A model generated the notes under the pieces. That model searched no databases. It saw only the letters and a list, made by a program, of their open reading frames with translations, and was not told where the DNA came from. Below, piece by piece: positions 9,965-20,200 of a stretch of DNA of 64,000 nt. The position numbers and the translations under genes were made by a program. How positions within the stretch are numbered: position 1 is the stretch's first letter; the number at the start of each line of letters is the position of its first letter. Source of the DNA: Casuarina equisetifolia (Eukaryota; Streptophyta; Magnoliopsida; Fagales; Casuarinaceae); the NCBI GenBank assembly GCA_028551475.1, contig CM052362.1, positions 10,849,354 to 10,913,353 of the forward strand, given 5' to 3'.

Positions 9965-11870
9965 TCAAGGAGGAAGAAGATCAAGGGTAGTCTTCTGCAT
10001 GTTAACTCCCTCGAAGTAAGGCTTCAGATGCTGACCATTCACCTTAAATGTGCCTTGGGTGTCATTTGCAACTTCTATTGCTCCATATGGGAATACCTTA
10101 GTGACTATGAAAGGGCCAGACCATCGGGACCGCAATTTACCTGGAAACAATTTAAGATGAGAGTTATAAAGTAATACTTTTTGGCCAACCACAAACTCTC
10201 TTCTTAATATGTGTTTGCCATGCCATCTTTTTGTCCACTCCTTGTATATTTTGGCATTTTCATATGCCTCATCTCGTAATTCCTGCAATTCATTCAGCTG
10301 CAACAATCGAGTTTCACCTGCAGACTGCATATCAAAGTTCAAAAATTTCAAAGCCCAATATGCTTTATGCTCTAATTCTACTGGTAGATGACAAGCCTTC
10401 CCAAACACTAGCCTAAAAGGAGACATTCCAATTGGTGTTTTGAATGTTGTTCTATAGGCCCAAAGTGCATCATCAAGTTTCATTGACCAATCTTTCCTTG
10501 AGGCATTCACAGTTTTTTCCAAAATTCTCTTAATTTCCCTATTTGATATCTCAACTTGACCACTAGTCTGAGGGTGATAAGGGGTAGCAATCTTATGGGT
10601 AACCCCATACTTACCCAAAAGTGTTTCAAATTGTTTGTTGTAAAAATGGGTCCCTCTATCACTTATGATTGCCCTAGGAGTGCCAAAACGGGTAAAAATA
10701 TTTTTCTTTAAGAATTTAACTACAACCATAGTATCATTTATTGGCAATGCTACTGCTTCTACCCACTTAGACACATACTCAACAGCCACCAAAATATACA
10801 TATTTCCATAAGAAGGTGGAAAGGGTCCCATGAAATCAATACCCCAAACATCAAATAACTCACACACAACAACATTGTTTAGAGGCATCTCATGTTTCTT
10901 AGAAATATTTATAGTTCTTTGACATTGATCACATGCAACTACATATGAATATGCATCTCTAAAAAGTGTAGGCCAATAAAATCCAGACTGTAAAACCTTA
11001 GCTGCAATTCTGGTGGCACCAAAATGACCACTAGCCTCTCTAGCATGACAATGGTGTAGGATACTAGCCATCTCTTTCTCAGGAACACATCTCCTTATAA
11101 CCTGGTCTACACATACTTTAAACAAGAAAGGCTCTTCCCATAAATAATGTTTGAGGTCAGAAAAGAATTTTTTTCTTTGTTGATATGACATTTCAGGAGG
11201 AAGAACATTACTTATCAAATTATTGACAAAATCAGCATACCAGGGAATTTGGATGGATTGGAGTGCAAAAATGTTTTCATCAAGAAATTCTTCTATAATT
11301 GGTTGAGCTTCTTCCTTCAGATTGAGAATTCTGGACAAATGATCTGCAACTAGATTTTCGGTCCCTTTCTTATCCTTGATCTCCAAATCAAACTCTTGTA
11401 GCAAGAGAATCCACCTGATTAACCTAGGTTTTGATTCTTTCTTTTCAAGTAGATGCTTAAGAGCAGAATGGTCAAAATAAATAATAACTTTTGAACCAAT
11501 TAAATAAGAACGAAATTTATCAAAAGCAAATACTACAGCCAAAAGTTCTTTTTCTGTTGTTGAATAATTCAATTGTGCACCTGATAAGGTTCGACTAGCA
11601 TAGTAGATGGTCTGAAAAACTCTATTCTTCTGTTGTCCTAGAACAGCTCCTACTGCAAAATCACTAGCATCACACATTAGCTCAAAAGGTAAGTCCCATT
11701 ATGGTGTTGCCATGATTGGTGCTGATATTAACTTTTTCTTTAAAGTGTTAAAAGCCTGCAAGCATTCATCAGAAAAGTTATATTTCACATCTTTAACCAA
11801 TAAACTTGAAAGGGGTCTAGCAATTTTGGAAAAATCTTTTATAAATCGCCTATAGAATCTTGCATGCCCC
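9965..11870 (-). pseudogene. Athila RNase H and integrase (570-codon frame plus a broken 5' part)
   Basis: The long frame (9965-11677) starts in RNase H with [15 protein letters not shown]. It continues with [20 protein letters not shown] and [10 protein letters not shown]. Integrase follows with an HHCC zinc finger ([12 protein letters not shown] ... CDQCQR) and a catalytic core: [10 protein letters not shown] for the first Asp, ISDRGTHF for the second, and [16 protein letters not shown] for the Glu. All three acidic residues are present. The C-terminal part shows the basic domain with [16 protein letters not shown]. The frame ends at 9965, close to the usual end. Just upstream an in-frame TAA near 11700 interrupts the RT-RNase H connection, so the frame cannot be reached from RT by normal translation. 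Confidence 0.9.
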
Positions 11871-13013
11871 AAAAGCTTCTAACAAGTTTCACTGATGTTG
11901 GTGGGGGCAGTTTTGCAATGACCTCCACTTTAGCTCGATCAACCTCTAATCCTTTTTTAGATATCTTATGCCCAAGCACTATTCCTTCCTGCACCATAAA
12001 ATGACACTTCTCCCAATTCAAAACAAGGTTAGTCTCTTCACACCTTTGTAAGACCCTTGCTAAATTATCTAAACAAATGTCAAATGATGAACCAAATACA
12101 GAAAAATCATCCATGAAAATCTCAATGACTTTTTCAACCATATCAGAAAAAATGGCCATCATGCATCTCTAAAAGTGGCTGGTGCATTACAAAGACCAAA
12201 GGGCATTCTTCTAAAAGCAAAGGTACCATAAGGACAAGTGAAAGTGGTTTTCTCTTGATCTTCTAGTGCAATGTGAATTTGATTATACCCTGAATACCCA
12301 TCAAGAAAGTAATAAAATTCATGTCCTGCAAGTCTTTCTAACATTTGATCAATAAATGGTAAAGGGAAATGATCTTTTCTAGTGGCATCATTCAATTTTC
12401 TATAATCTATACACACACGCCATCCAGTAATTGTCCTAGTTGGAATCAATTCATTATTATCATTTCTTTGAACAGTCATACCTCCCTTCTTTGTCACAAC
12501 TTGCGCAGGACTTACCCAGGGACTATCTGAGATTGGATAAATGATCCCTGCATCAAGCAACTTGATTACCTCAGCCTTCACCACTTCTTGCATCTTTGGA
12601 TTCAATCGCCTCTGAGGTTGAACAATAGCTTTGTACTGCTCTTCCATCAAAATCTTGTGCATGCAAAGTGAAGGACTAATTCCCTTGATATCAACTATTT
12701 TCCATCCAATTGCTCTCTTATGCTCTTTCAACACTCGAAGTAGTTTCTCTTCCATTGATTCTGTCAAAGAAGAAGATATGATTACTGGCAAGGTAGAAAC
12801 TTCATCTAAATAAACATATTTCAAATGGGAAGGTAAGGGCTTGAGTTCAAGAGTTGGAGGTTCTTCAATCGATGGCTTAGGTTTTGTCATGTGTTGTCCT
12901 AACTCCTCAAACTTTGTTGCCTTTTGCTGTGAATATGGTGGATTTGCTTCCATGAGATTGGCATACTTCTGTATCTCTTCACTTTCAATTTCCTCATTCT
13001 TTGGATGAACCAA
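11839..13013 (-). pseudogene. Athila reverse transcriptase (two frames)
   Basis: The first frame (12159-13013) shows LDAGIIYPISDSPWVSPAQVV, WRVCIDYRKLNDATRKDHFP, FLDGYSGYNQI and PYGTFAFRRMPFGLCNAPATF, the consecutive RT motifs of plant gypsy elements. At the end of this last motif a single-base deletion shifts the frame near 12167. The next frame (11839-12162) begins MMAIFSDM and carries the catalytic FMDDFSVFG box and VLGHKISKKGLEVD. It is shifted again by a one-base deletion near 11870, in the RSFLG-type motif. A TAG at 13047-13049 separates this part from the protease frame. Domains are otherwise well conserved, suggesting recent loss. Confidence 0.9.
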
Positions 13014-13046
13014 GCATGCTTCAAGTAAATCCTTGAAAGCTTTTTC

Positions 13047-13997
13047 CTAAAAGATCTTATTCACAAACTTATCAATTGTCTCAACCTTAAAGCAAGAACT
13101 ATCATCAGAGGGATGTTTCATAGCAGTAAAAACATTAAAAGTGACAAAATCATTTTGAACTCTTAAGATTAACTTCCCTTGTTGTACATCAATTAGAGCT
13201 CTTCCTGTTGCTAGAAAAGGTTGACCTAAGATAAGTGGTACCTCAAGGTCTTCCTCCATGTCAAGTACTATAAAATCTGCTGGAAAGATAAATTTGTCAA
13301 CTTTCACCAATACATCTTCAACAATACCCCATGGATATTTGATTGATCGATCAGCCAATTGTAGGGACACTGTGGTTGGCTTCACTTCACCCATTCCTAA
13401 TTTCCTAAAAATAGAAAAAGGCATTAGATTAATACTAACTCCTAAATCACATAATGCCTTATCAAAATGAGAATCTCCAATAGTACAAGGAATTGTAAAA
13501 CTCCCTGGATCTTTTAATTTTGGAGGTAATTTATTTTGTAAGATGGCTGAGCATTCTTCAGTTAACTTCACAGTTTCATACTCTTCCAACTTCCTTTTGT
13601 TTTTTAATATCTCCTTAAGAAATTTGGCATAACTAGGCATTTTAGCTAATGCATCTGCAAAAGGAATGTTAATATGTAATTTTTTAAATACATCAAGAAA
13701 TTTAGAAAACTGCTTATCTATTTTATGTTGCTGGAGTCTCTGAGGAAATGGAACTGGAGGCACATAAGGCTTGGGATTATCAGAGAATAATGTTCTCTTG
13801 GTTGCCTCCTCAAGCTGCATGCTAACATTTTCTTCCTTATCCCGGACACTTTCCTTTTCAACGTCATCTTTTCCCACTTGTTTGCCATTTCTTAGGTTTA
13901 TTGTCTTAGCATCTTCTATAGGATTCTTCTCTGTGCTGCTAGGCAAGGAACCTTGTTGTCTTTCTAAGACCATATTTGCCAATTGACCTATTTGCAC
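13047..13997 (-). pseudogene. Athila protease region
   Basis: The 316-codon stretch opens with VQIGQLANMVLERQQGSLP, a block seen in Athila-type proteins just after the gag zinc-knuckle region. It has no own ATG and reads on from gag through a one-base deletion near 14010. The retroviral-type aspartic protease follows: DLGVSINLMPFSIF (normal form DLGASxNLMP) with catalytic Asp retained, then VLVKVDKFIFPADFIVLDM and LILGQPFLATGRALID. It is cut off from RT by an in-frame TAG at 13047-13049, consistent with a single C-to-T change in a Gln codon. Confidence 0.85.
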
Positions 13998-13999
13998 CT

Positions 14000-15241
14000 C
14001 TAAATTTCTAGTGAAGCTTCTTGATTCTGAAATCTTGTTTCTAATCTTGTTTCTTGGTTATGCAACTTCACTTCAGTTTTCTCCATAAATTTTTGTGTGG
14101 TGTTGACCATCTTGGCAAACATGTCTTCTAAATTAGGCTTCTTTTCTTCTGGTTGCCTGAATCCTGGTGGTGGCCTCATTGCATTAGAATTACTCCATGA
14201 AAAATTTGGGTGGTTACGCCATCCTGGATTGTAAGTGTTGGAGTATGGATTATTTTGTGGCCTATTTGAATTTTCAACATAATTAGCATCTTCACTACCC
14301 TGAGCAAAGGTGTTATCTAACTGACACTCTATGCTCGCATGTCCTCCACCACAATGATCACATACTATGTTTTGAATCCTCATGACTGGAGCATTCAAGT
14401 TATCTATCTTCTTGTTGAGTTTATCAAACTGTGCATAAATTGCAGTGAAAGCATCCACTTCATGAATTCCACTAGCTTTCCTTACTGGTAGCCTCTCAGT
14501 AGGCCATTGATAACTATTGTTTGCCATTTCCTCCAAGAGGTCATATGCTTTTTCTGGTGTCTTGTTATTCAAAGCCCCTCCTGCAGCTGCATCAAGCATA
14601 AAACTAAGATTTGTACTAGACCCATTATAAAAAGTTTGTACCTGTAACCATATGGGTAGTCCATGATGTGGACATCTTCTCAAAAGCTCCTTGAATCTTT
14701 CCCAAGCTTCATTTAATGATTCATTCTCCATCTGCTTAAAAGTGGTAATATCATTACGCATTTTGGCAGACTTTGCTGGCGGAAAGAACTTACTAAGAAA
14801 TTTCTGAGCCAAATCATCCCATGTTGTAATTGATCCTGTAGGAAGAGAAGAAAGCCAATTTTTAGCTTTGTCTCTAAGAGAAAATGGAAAAAGCCTTAAC
14901 CTGACAGCATCATCTGTGACTCCATTGTATTTAAACATATCACAAATTTCAAGGAAGGCTTCAATGTGAGCATTCGGATCATCATTTGGCAGCCCACTAA
15001 ATTGCACGGAATTTTGAAGCATCTGGATGAGTGCTGGTTTGATTTCAAAGTTGTTCGCTTGAATTGCAGGCCTTTTAATGCTTGATGTGGCACCCTTAAC
15101 TGATGGTGCAACATAATCTTTCAAAAGTTTGCGTGGATCATCATTGTTTGCCATTTTTCTAGCCTCTTTTTGTTGCCTTCTGATTGTGCGTTCAATTTCT
15201 GGGTCAAGATTAACAAGTTGTCCTTTTTGGCTACGGGTCAT
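14000..15241 (-). CDS. Athila gag
   Basis: The frame is open further upstream, but the ATG at 15241 (MTRSQKGQLVNLDPEIERTI) is the likely start because MTRS-like openings are usual in this family and the upstream 32 codons are low-complexity leader. The capsid-like domain shows NDDPNAHIEAFLEICDMF, LRLFPFSLRDKAKNWLSSLP, TTWDDLAQKFLSKFFPP and NESLNEAWERFKELLRRCPHHG, all standard for Athila/Tat gag. A zinc-knuckle-like CDHCGGGHASIEC follows. The frame ends at 14000 through a 1-bp shift rather than at the usual gag-protease junction. This is the best preserved frame of the element, about 413 codons, and could still be translated alone. It is a transposon gene, not a host gene. Confidence 0.85.
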   Translation of the reverse strand: MTRSQKGQLVNLDPEIERTIRRQQKEARKMANNDDPRKLLKDYVAPSVKGATSSIKRPAIQANNFEIKPALIQMLQNSVQFSGLPNDDPNAHIEAFLEICDMFKYNGVTDDAVRLRLFPFSLRDKAKNWLSSLPTGSITTWDDLAQKFLSKFFPPAKSAKMRNDITTFKQMENESLNEAWERFKELLRRCPHHGLPIWLQVQTFYNGSSTNLSFMLDAAAGGALNNKTPEKAYDLLEEMANNSYQWPTERLPVRKASGIHEVDAFTAIYAQFDKLNKKIDNLNAPVMRIQNIVCDHCGGGHASIECQLDNTFAQGSEDANYVENSNRPQNNPYSNTYNPGWRNHPNFSWSNSNAMRPPPGFRQPEEKKPNLEDMFAKMVNTTQKFMEKTEVKLHNQETRLETRFQNQEASLEI

Positions 15242-15430
15242 AAACGTCTGTAACACTCCTGAAAAGTAGCAACTAAAACAAATGATTAAATTTCTTTTTC
15301 TTTTAAAGGAAAAATAACAATAATAAAGGAAAAGCAAAAAAAATTGTTTTGTTTTTTTTTTAACAAAATAAAAACTAGATTAAACTTAGAATTATTCGGT
15401 ATCAATATTAATCAGCAGTAAAATAACCAA

Positions 15431-15448
15431 TCCTCGGCAACGGCGCCT
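15431..15448 (-). other. Primer-binding site (tRNA-Asp type)
   Basis: The minus strand reads AGGCGCCGTTGCCGAGGA, six bases inside the 5' LTR. This is close to the TGGCGCCGTTGCCGGGGA site described for Athila elements, complementary to the 3' end of tRNA-Asp. Two positions are altered. Its location fixes the right LTR as the 5' LTR. Confidence 0.85.
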
Positions 15449-15454
15449 AAAACT

Positions 15455-16859
15455 TGTTCGGTGAAATTTAGATGCAAGTGAACATGTTGAACAAGTAATA
15501 TAATGATGAGAAAAGTATCGTCCCACGAAGATTGGTGAATACTGAACTAATTAAGTACTAATGATGAATTAATCCTAAAATTTATCTAGCAAATCAAAAT
15601 ATTGTTGAAGATGAATTAAAATTTAAAATTTCTAAAACGAAAACTCAATACTAATTAAAATTGGATCCAAGTAAGAAAAATCAAAATGAGACAAATGTTA
15701 GAGCTTCCGATTTCACCATAACTACTAGATATGAATTTCCATAGTTTATGCCTGCAAGAATGATATTATCTATGTGATGGCGGAATTTTCTAATTTATTT
15801 ACTATCCTATGTCTAGGTATAGTAAACCTATTTAGTTCATTAATTCACTATATCTCTATATGTGAATTGAAACAAACCAAATGCATTAGGATCTATGAAT
15901 ATTCTTGGTTTACAATAAATCTTTCGATCATCTTATTACCAAAAGCCACACAAATAACATGGTATATGTCTATCCACATTTAATTCATGGTTATATATTA
16001 TCAGAAGCAATTGCATATTATTACTTTTCAGTCTCTAACATGCACATCAAATCATTCAAGTGGTGGCCAATCACTTAAAAGCATTAAGCATAATAATATA
16101 TAACTCACACAAATAAACTATCTTGCAAAACATAAAAACTTATAGGATTCACATCATCATAGTTAGGCTACATCTTCGCTCTAACAAAAGAAGTTTAGAA
16201 CATAATGAAATAATGAGGAAAAACAATAATAGAAAACAAAGAAGGCATCTTGAATCCAAGAACAAGAAGTCTGTCATCCTTTTTGTCTTCTCTTCAAGAA
16301 ATCTTGAATTCTTGGCCTCTCTCTTAAGTTGAATCTTGAATTCTTAGCCTCTCTCTTGAGTTGTGCTTAATTTCCTCCTTGGTTTCAGCGGCACCTTCTT
16401 TTCTCTCTCTCTTCTCCCCCCTTCTTTCTTCCTTATGTAGTGGTCCTCCTTTATATAGGGTCTAGGATCTAGAACTTTCTCCTTATCTTAAAAGAATTGG
16501 GTTTTGGATTCCCAATACAATTGGGTTTTAGAGTTCTATATTAATTAAGCTTTGAACTCCTAATAGGACTAGGTTTTCTAATTATTTAAAAAAACCAATA
16601 ACAATAAAAGTCTAATAACAATCATCCAAAGCCCAAGCCCAAGCCTATCTTGATTTCCTTCACCTTGATAATTTGACCATCTTCTGCCATATAATAAGTA
16701 CCAGGTTCTCCATGCTTGTCCTTTTTCTTCATGCCTCCTTATGCTACATAAACAAGACAAATTTAAGTAAATAAAGAGGAATTCAAATATTTTCTCACAA
16801 GCATTAGATAATTTATTATTTAAATTAGGTAAAATAACTCTATAAAAATAGAGTTATCA
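15455..16859 (-). repeat. 5' LTR of the Athila element
   Basis: 1405 bp and colinear with 6961-8365. Differences are mostly C/T and G/A transitions, denser in the first 600 bases of the plus-strand copy. It carries the promoter that would drive the element on the minus strand, with the terminal hairpin at 16835-16856. Confidence 0.93.
16451..16457 (-). promoter_or_regulatory. TATA box of the Athila 5' LTR
   Basis: Minus-strand CTATATAAAGGAGG is a good plant TATA box inside the 5' LTR, about 400 bp from its upstream edge. The same box is intact in the 3' LTR at 7957-7963. A CT-rich block (plus-strand CTCTCTCTTCTCC) follows downstream of it, as in many plant core promoters and leaders. Confidence 0.65.
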
Positions 16860-16864
16860 CTAAG
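16860..16864. repeat. Target-site duplication CTAAG, right copy (Athila)
   Basis: This is an exact match to 6956-6960. The copia sequence continues immediately after it. Confidence 0.92.
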
Positions 16865-16891
16865 CCCAATCAGAACCCTAGTCATATAGTC

Positions 16892-17173
16892 CTAAAAACC
16901 ACAGAAAGCATAAAAAAAAATTGCCACACAATTGTTATCATAGGTTAGTTTTTGAATGGATAACAAATTGTGTTTAAAATGAGGAGCATATAAAATATTG
17001 GTGAGATGTAAATTGGGATAAGGTTGATATCGACCAATGTGGGTGACTGAACTAAGTGAACGATCAAGTAATGTGATGTGTATAGGCGTAGCACATGGTG
17101 AGAAAAAATCAAGAATTGATAAATTACAAGTGATATGATCGCTAGCCCTAGAGTCAATAATCCATAAGAACAA
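16892..17173 (-). pseudogene. Copia protease remnant
   Basis: The frame reads WIIDSRASDHITCNLSILDFF, a decayed copia aspartic protease motif (normally W(I/L)DSGAxxH). The catalytic Asp remains but the following Gly is Arg. It continues with NLHLTNILYAPHFKHNLLSIQKLT, the block that ends the protease domain and leads to the pre-integrase region. The sequence is cut at 16860 by the Athila insertion, and the remainder lies left of 6956. Confidence 0.85.
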
Positions 17174-17199
17174 AATAAAGAAAGATGGAGGAGATCATA

Positions 17200-18540
17200 C
17201 CAGAGAATAGGTTAGAAGAACCCATTTGGTTGATAAGAGTCATGAGTTTGTGCTATTGGTTCGCATTGAGGTTGAGCCCAATGGAACCGCCATAGATACT
17301 AATTGGGCTTGGGGGTTGATGGCCTCATATGCTTGGGCTAGGGGTAGGCAGATATCTTGAAAGAGAAGATCCCCTAGTGAAGTCCATAACTGGGGGACCA
17401 TACCCAATAGGCTAGTAGGGCCCAATAGGGAAATAGGCTGGTTGATCAAAGGTGGCATGGTGGGCAGTGGGCCTCCTTTTGGAGTTCCTGCACAGCCTGG
17501 GCCTGTTTTCCGATGGATAGCCCACCAAAAGGTAGCAGGCCTCGCATAAGTGGCGTGGGCACTTACAGTGACTACAAATGGGCTAAAACGCAAGGGAGGC
17601 CTGTTGGGTCGAATGCGGTTGAGTCCCACATGGCCCAATGGGTGAGAGATCTAGGTCCTAAGACCAACCTAAGTGGGTGAGAGAGGAACCCGACCCGTCG
17701 AATGTACGACTGGAGTGGTGAACTTGGAAGGCCCGATTGTCGCTAATGGAGGAGCTCCGGCCATCATGGGAGGAACTCTAGTGGAGTTCTTGCTTGGTGA
17801 GGGAGTAGATCTTCTCCAAATTAGGAAGAACCTCACAGGACAAGATGTTGGAGTGGAGATTATGGAACTCTTCCAAGAGAACGAGAAGAAATTTCAAGGC
17901 ATGATCTTTTTCCTCGCGTTCATGGATCAGTTGGTGAAGCCGGGCACTACAGGAATAGGTCAAAAGAGGTTGTTATGCATCGAGATCATTCTAGAGCGAC
18001 TTCAGGTGGAGAAAAAAGGAAGTGAGTTCTTTGGTGGAGGCACTGGGAGGGAGCTAGAGATCGTTAATCACCTGTTTCAGAGAGTATTTCTGGGTGTCGC
18101 TGATTTTGTCAAAACTGTCGTTGAGGAGGGCCCAGATTTCAGCCACCGTTGAAGCCGTCGAAACCATGTGCTCCAGCATCTGATTAACCAAGTGGGTCAA
18201 CCAAGTCTTGATGGTGACGTGGGATTGATCCCATCGGGCGGCGGCAGCTGCATCGTCAGAGGGGCGAGGAAGTTTCTCGGTGAGAAACCCCATCTTGTTG
18301 TGAGCAGTGAAGATGGTCCGGATCTACTCCTTCCAAACGTTCCAATTCGCCTCGCCTGTGAGTTTTTGAGAAACAATATAGGCTAATTGCAGATCGGCAG
18401 TCGTGAGGTGGTAAGGGTCTTGGAGAGGAGATATGGGAATGGGAGGGGGTGCAAAATTTATGTTTTCGGTGGTCGAATTGGGGTTTTTGGTGGCAAAATT
18501 GGGATTCACAATGGCTATCGGAGAGAAGTGGTGCAATGAC
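17200..18540 (-). pseudogene. Copia gag and zinc-knuckle remnant
   Basis: Minus-strand frames at 18324-18536 (YIVSQKLTGEANWNVWKE) and 18054-18293 (GFLTEKLPRP, SHVTIKTWLTHLVNQML, TVAEIWALLNDSFDK) match the N-terminal gag of plant copia elements: a substrate-entry 'LTGxNYxxWxR' block followed by an 'AxxxWxxLxxxF' helix. The two are joined by a frame change. Further on, at about 17240-17638, a Cys/His cluster (CSHCKCPRH in one frame) fits a damaged zinc knuckle in a Pro/Gly-rich tail. This part is GC-richer than the rest of the element. Confidence 0.8.
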
Positions 18541-18863
18541 TAGGGATTGGCCACGGCGGCTAGGGTTTTAGGGTAATTTGGTAATTAGGAAATAGGGTAA
18601 AGGGTAAGGAGGTAATTTATGCTAGGGTTACGAGGGTAATTATGGAAAAAGAAAAGAGATGGCATGATGGTGAATAGAGAAAAAAGAAAGGGTAGCGATG
18701 GAAGAAAGGGAGGAAAAGTGGGGAGGATGTGGGAAAAAAGGATTAAAAAATTGAATAAAGCGTAACGTTGGTCGTGCATGGGGAAAAAAAACAGCAAAGG
18801 CTTTAAACTCAATCCTGAGGAGAATAGTAGCGGAAGCGAAAAAAATGGTCTTAGAAATCGATT

Positions 18864-18876
18864 GGCTCGGGTACAA
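18864..18876 (-). other. Decayed primer-binding site of the copia element
   Basis: Minus-strand TTGTACCCGAGCC directly follows the 5' LTR. It resembles the initiator-Met site (TTGGTATCAGAGCC) with one base missing and two changed. The position supports it more than the sequence does. Confidence 0.55.
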
Positions 18877-19081
18877 TGTAAGAAAAAGAGATAATGGATC
18901 AAGTGAGCTGAATTTTCTGTATTGCTGTGTTACCAATTACAAATGTATTGATGTACATATATAGGGATGTAGCCCAATTTGGGAAAGGAAACATAATATA
19001 TACAATAAATACAATTATATTGATCCTTAATCATAGGTATCAATATGGCAAGTAATTAGGTGAGGTAGTTGTACATTAACA
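18877..19081 (-). repeat. 5' LTR of the copia element
   Basis: 205 bp, paired with 3751-3955, with about 8 differences that are nearly all transitions. It begins TGTAAG and ends TTAACA on the plus strand and is followed by the TTTTC duplication at 19082-19086. Confidence 0.9.
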
Positions 19082-20200
19082 TTTTCCCAAGAATATAGTA
19101 AACCATCAACAAAACCCATCCTAATTTCTTCCCATACATTTTCCAAAAATAGGTGAGGGCTCAAGCTACTCAAATGGGAAAGCATTTTGTAATTTGTTAT
19201 GTTGGTAGACTAAATAATTATTCACATGATCTAGAATGTCTTGCCTCATATGCTTCTAGTAGAAAATTGATCTAACATGTTGAAGGGTTTTATGAAACTC
19301 TTCATGGCAACTCTAGTGTATAACCTTCATTATGGTTGGAATCAAAGCCAACTTTTCCTGGAGCAAGATCCTTTGTTTGAAATATAAGACTACAATTTTA
19401 TAGGCCCACAACCTCATCATTTCCCCATTATCAATTTGGGATATGATTGCTTTTACTTTAGGAGAGGAGTAGTGACTATTGACAATTTCCTACAAAAGTT
19501 GGTTTTCATTTCATCACGCTACCCTTGTCTCGACAGAGCGTCCACGATACAATTGTTAGCCCAAGGCTGGTATTGGACAATAAAGTTGCATCCTATAAGC
19601 TTCACAAGCCAATGTCGTTGAGTTAAGCTTGTCAATTTCTAACTCCATAGGTACTAAAAGGTCTATTGCTTTGTTTTGACTATAAACCATTTGCCTAAGA
19701 GATAATCTATCTAAGCCTGGACAACCGTTACTAAAGCCAATAACTTACACTCATGTGCAAACTGGATAAGGTTCTTATTAAAAAAGATGGTAGTCTTGGG
19801 ACAAGATGGCATCCATTCCAATTTCATATGCATTGCACTCTACAACGAAGTCCTTGTTGAAGTTGGGTGGTGTAAGGATTGAGGCTTCTCTCATGGCCAT
19901 CTAACCGAAGACTTGTTAAGCTTCTACACTTCATTTGAACTTGCCTTTCTTTAGTAGTCATATTAGGGCCTAGGTAGTTTTCCTGTAATTCCTCGTGAAC
20001 CTTTCAATAGTAACTGATAAGACCTAAGAAACTCTATAGGCTTTTGACTCGACTTAGTCATGGTCAGCATGTCATGGCTTCTATTTGGGTCTGGTTAACC
20101 AACTGCATCTACTTATGAATAACATATCATAGGAAGTTGATCCTATTTTGACCAAAGCTACGCTTTTCCCATTTTACAACTACGCTATGTTTACGAAGAA
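19082..20200 (-). pseudogene. Ty3/gypsy remnant: integrase start, RNase H, RT end
   Basis: This is the continuation of the gypsy element that was split by the copia insertion. On the minus strand, reading from right to left, traces include LGLISYYERFTRNY and LLKKGKFKW (end of RT), then ILTPPNFNKDFVVEC and IGMDAILSQ (start of RNase H, usually VxCDAS) and later integrase zinc-finger-like sequence. Stops and shifts are frequent, so no long frame survives. Order and strand agree with 2200-3750, placing the original element from at least 2.2 to 20.2 kb before the insertions. Confidence 0.65.

Larger units (their letters stand above)
6961..16859 (-). mobile_element. Athila-type Ty3/gypsy retrotransposon, near-complete, inserted in the copia element
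   Basis: The element is 9899 bp with two 1405-bp LTRs and a CTAAG target duplication. Minus-strand order is LTR, PBS, gag, protease, RT, RNase H, integrase, about 1.6 kb of noncoding DNA, polypurine tract, LTR. RT before integrase marks Ty3/gypsy. The PBS complementary to tRNA-Asp, the gag family and the AAGTTTGGGGGT polypurine tract point to the Athila/Tat lineage. No env-like frame is seen after integrase. LTRs differ at about 30 positions (roughly 2%, counted by eye), so insertion is comparatively recent. The coding region already has three frameshifts and two in-frame stops. Confidence 0.95.
3751..19081 (-). mobile_element. Ty1/copia LTR retrotransposon, carrying a nested Athila element
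   Basis: Two 205-bp terminal repeats (3751-3955 and 18877-19081) flank minus-strand copia domains in the order gag, zinc knuckle, protease, [insertion], integrase, reverse transcriptase, RNase H. Integrase before RT is diagnostic of Ty1/copia. Ends follow the TG..CA rule, except that the left copy begins TA by one transition. A 5-bp duplication TTTTC flanks the element. A polypurine tract lies next to the left LTR and a decayed initiator-Met PBS next to the right LTR. The LTRs differ at about 8 of 205 positions. Without the nested Athila element (9899 bp plus its 5-bp TSD) it would be about 5.4 kb, a normal size. All reading frames are broken. Confidence 0.92.

Noticed and set aside
17673..18152. 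159-codon plus-strand frame in a GC-richer stretch
   Set aside because: It is the antisense shadow of the copia gag frame, which has recognisable motifs on the minus strand.
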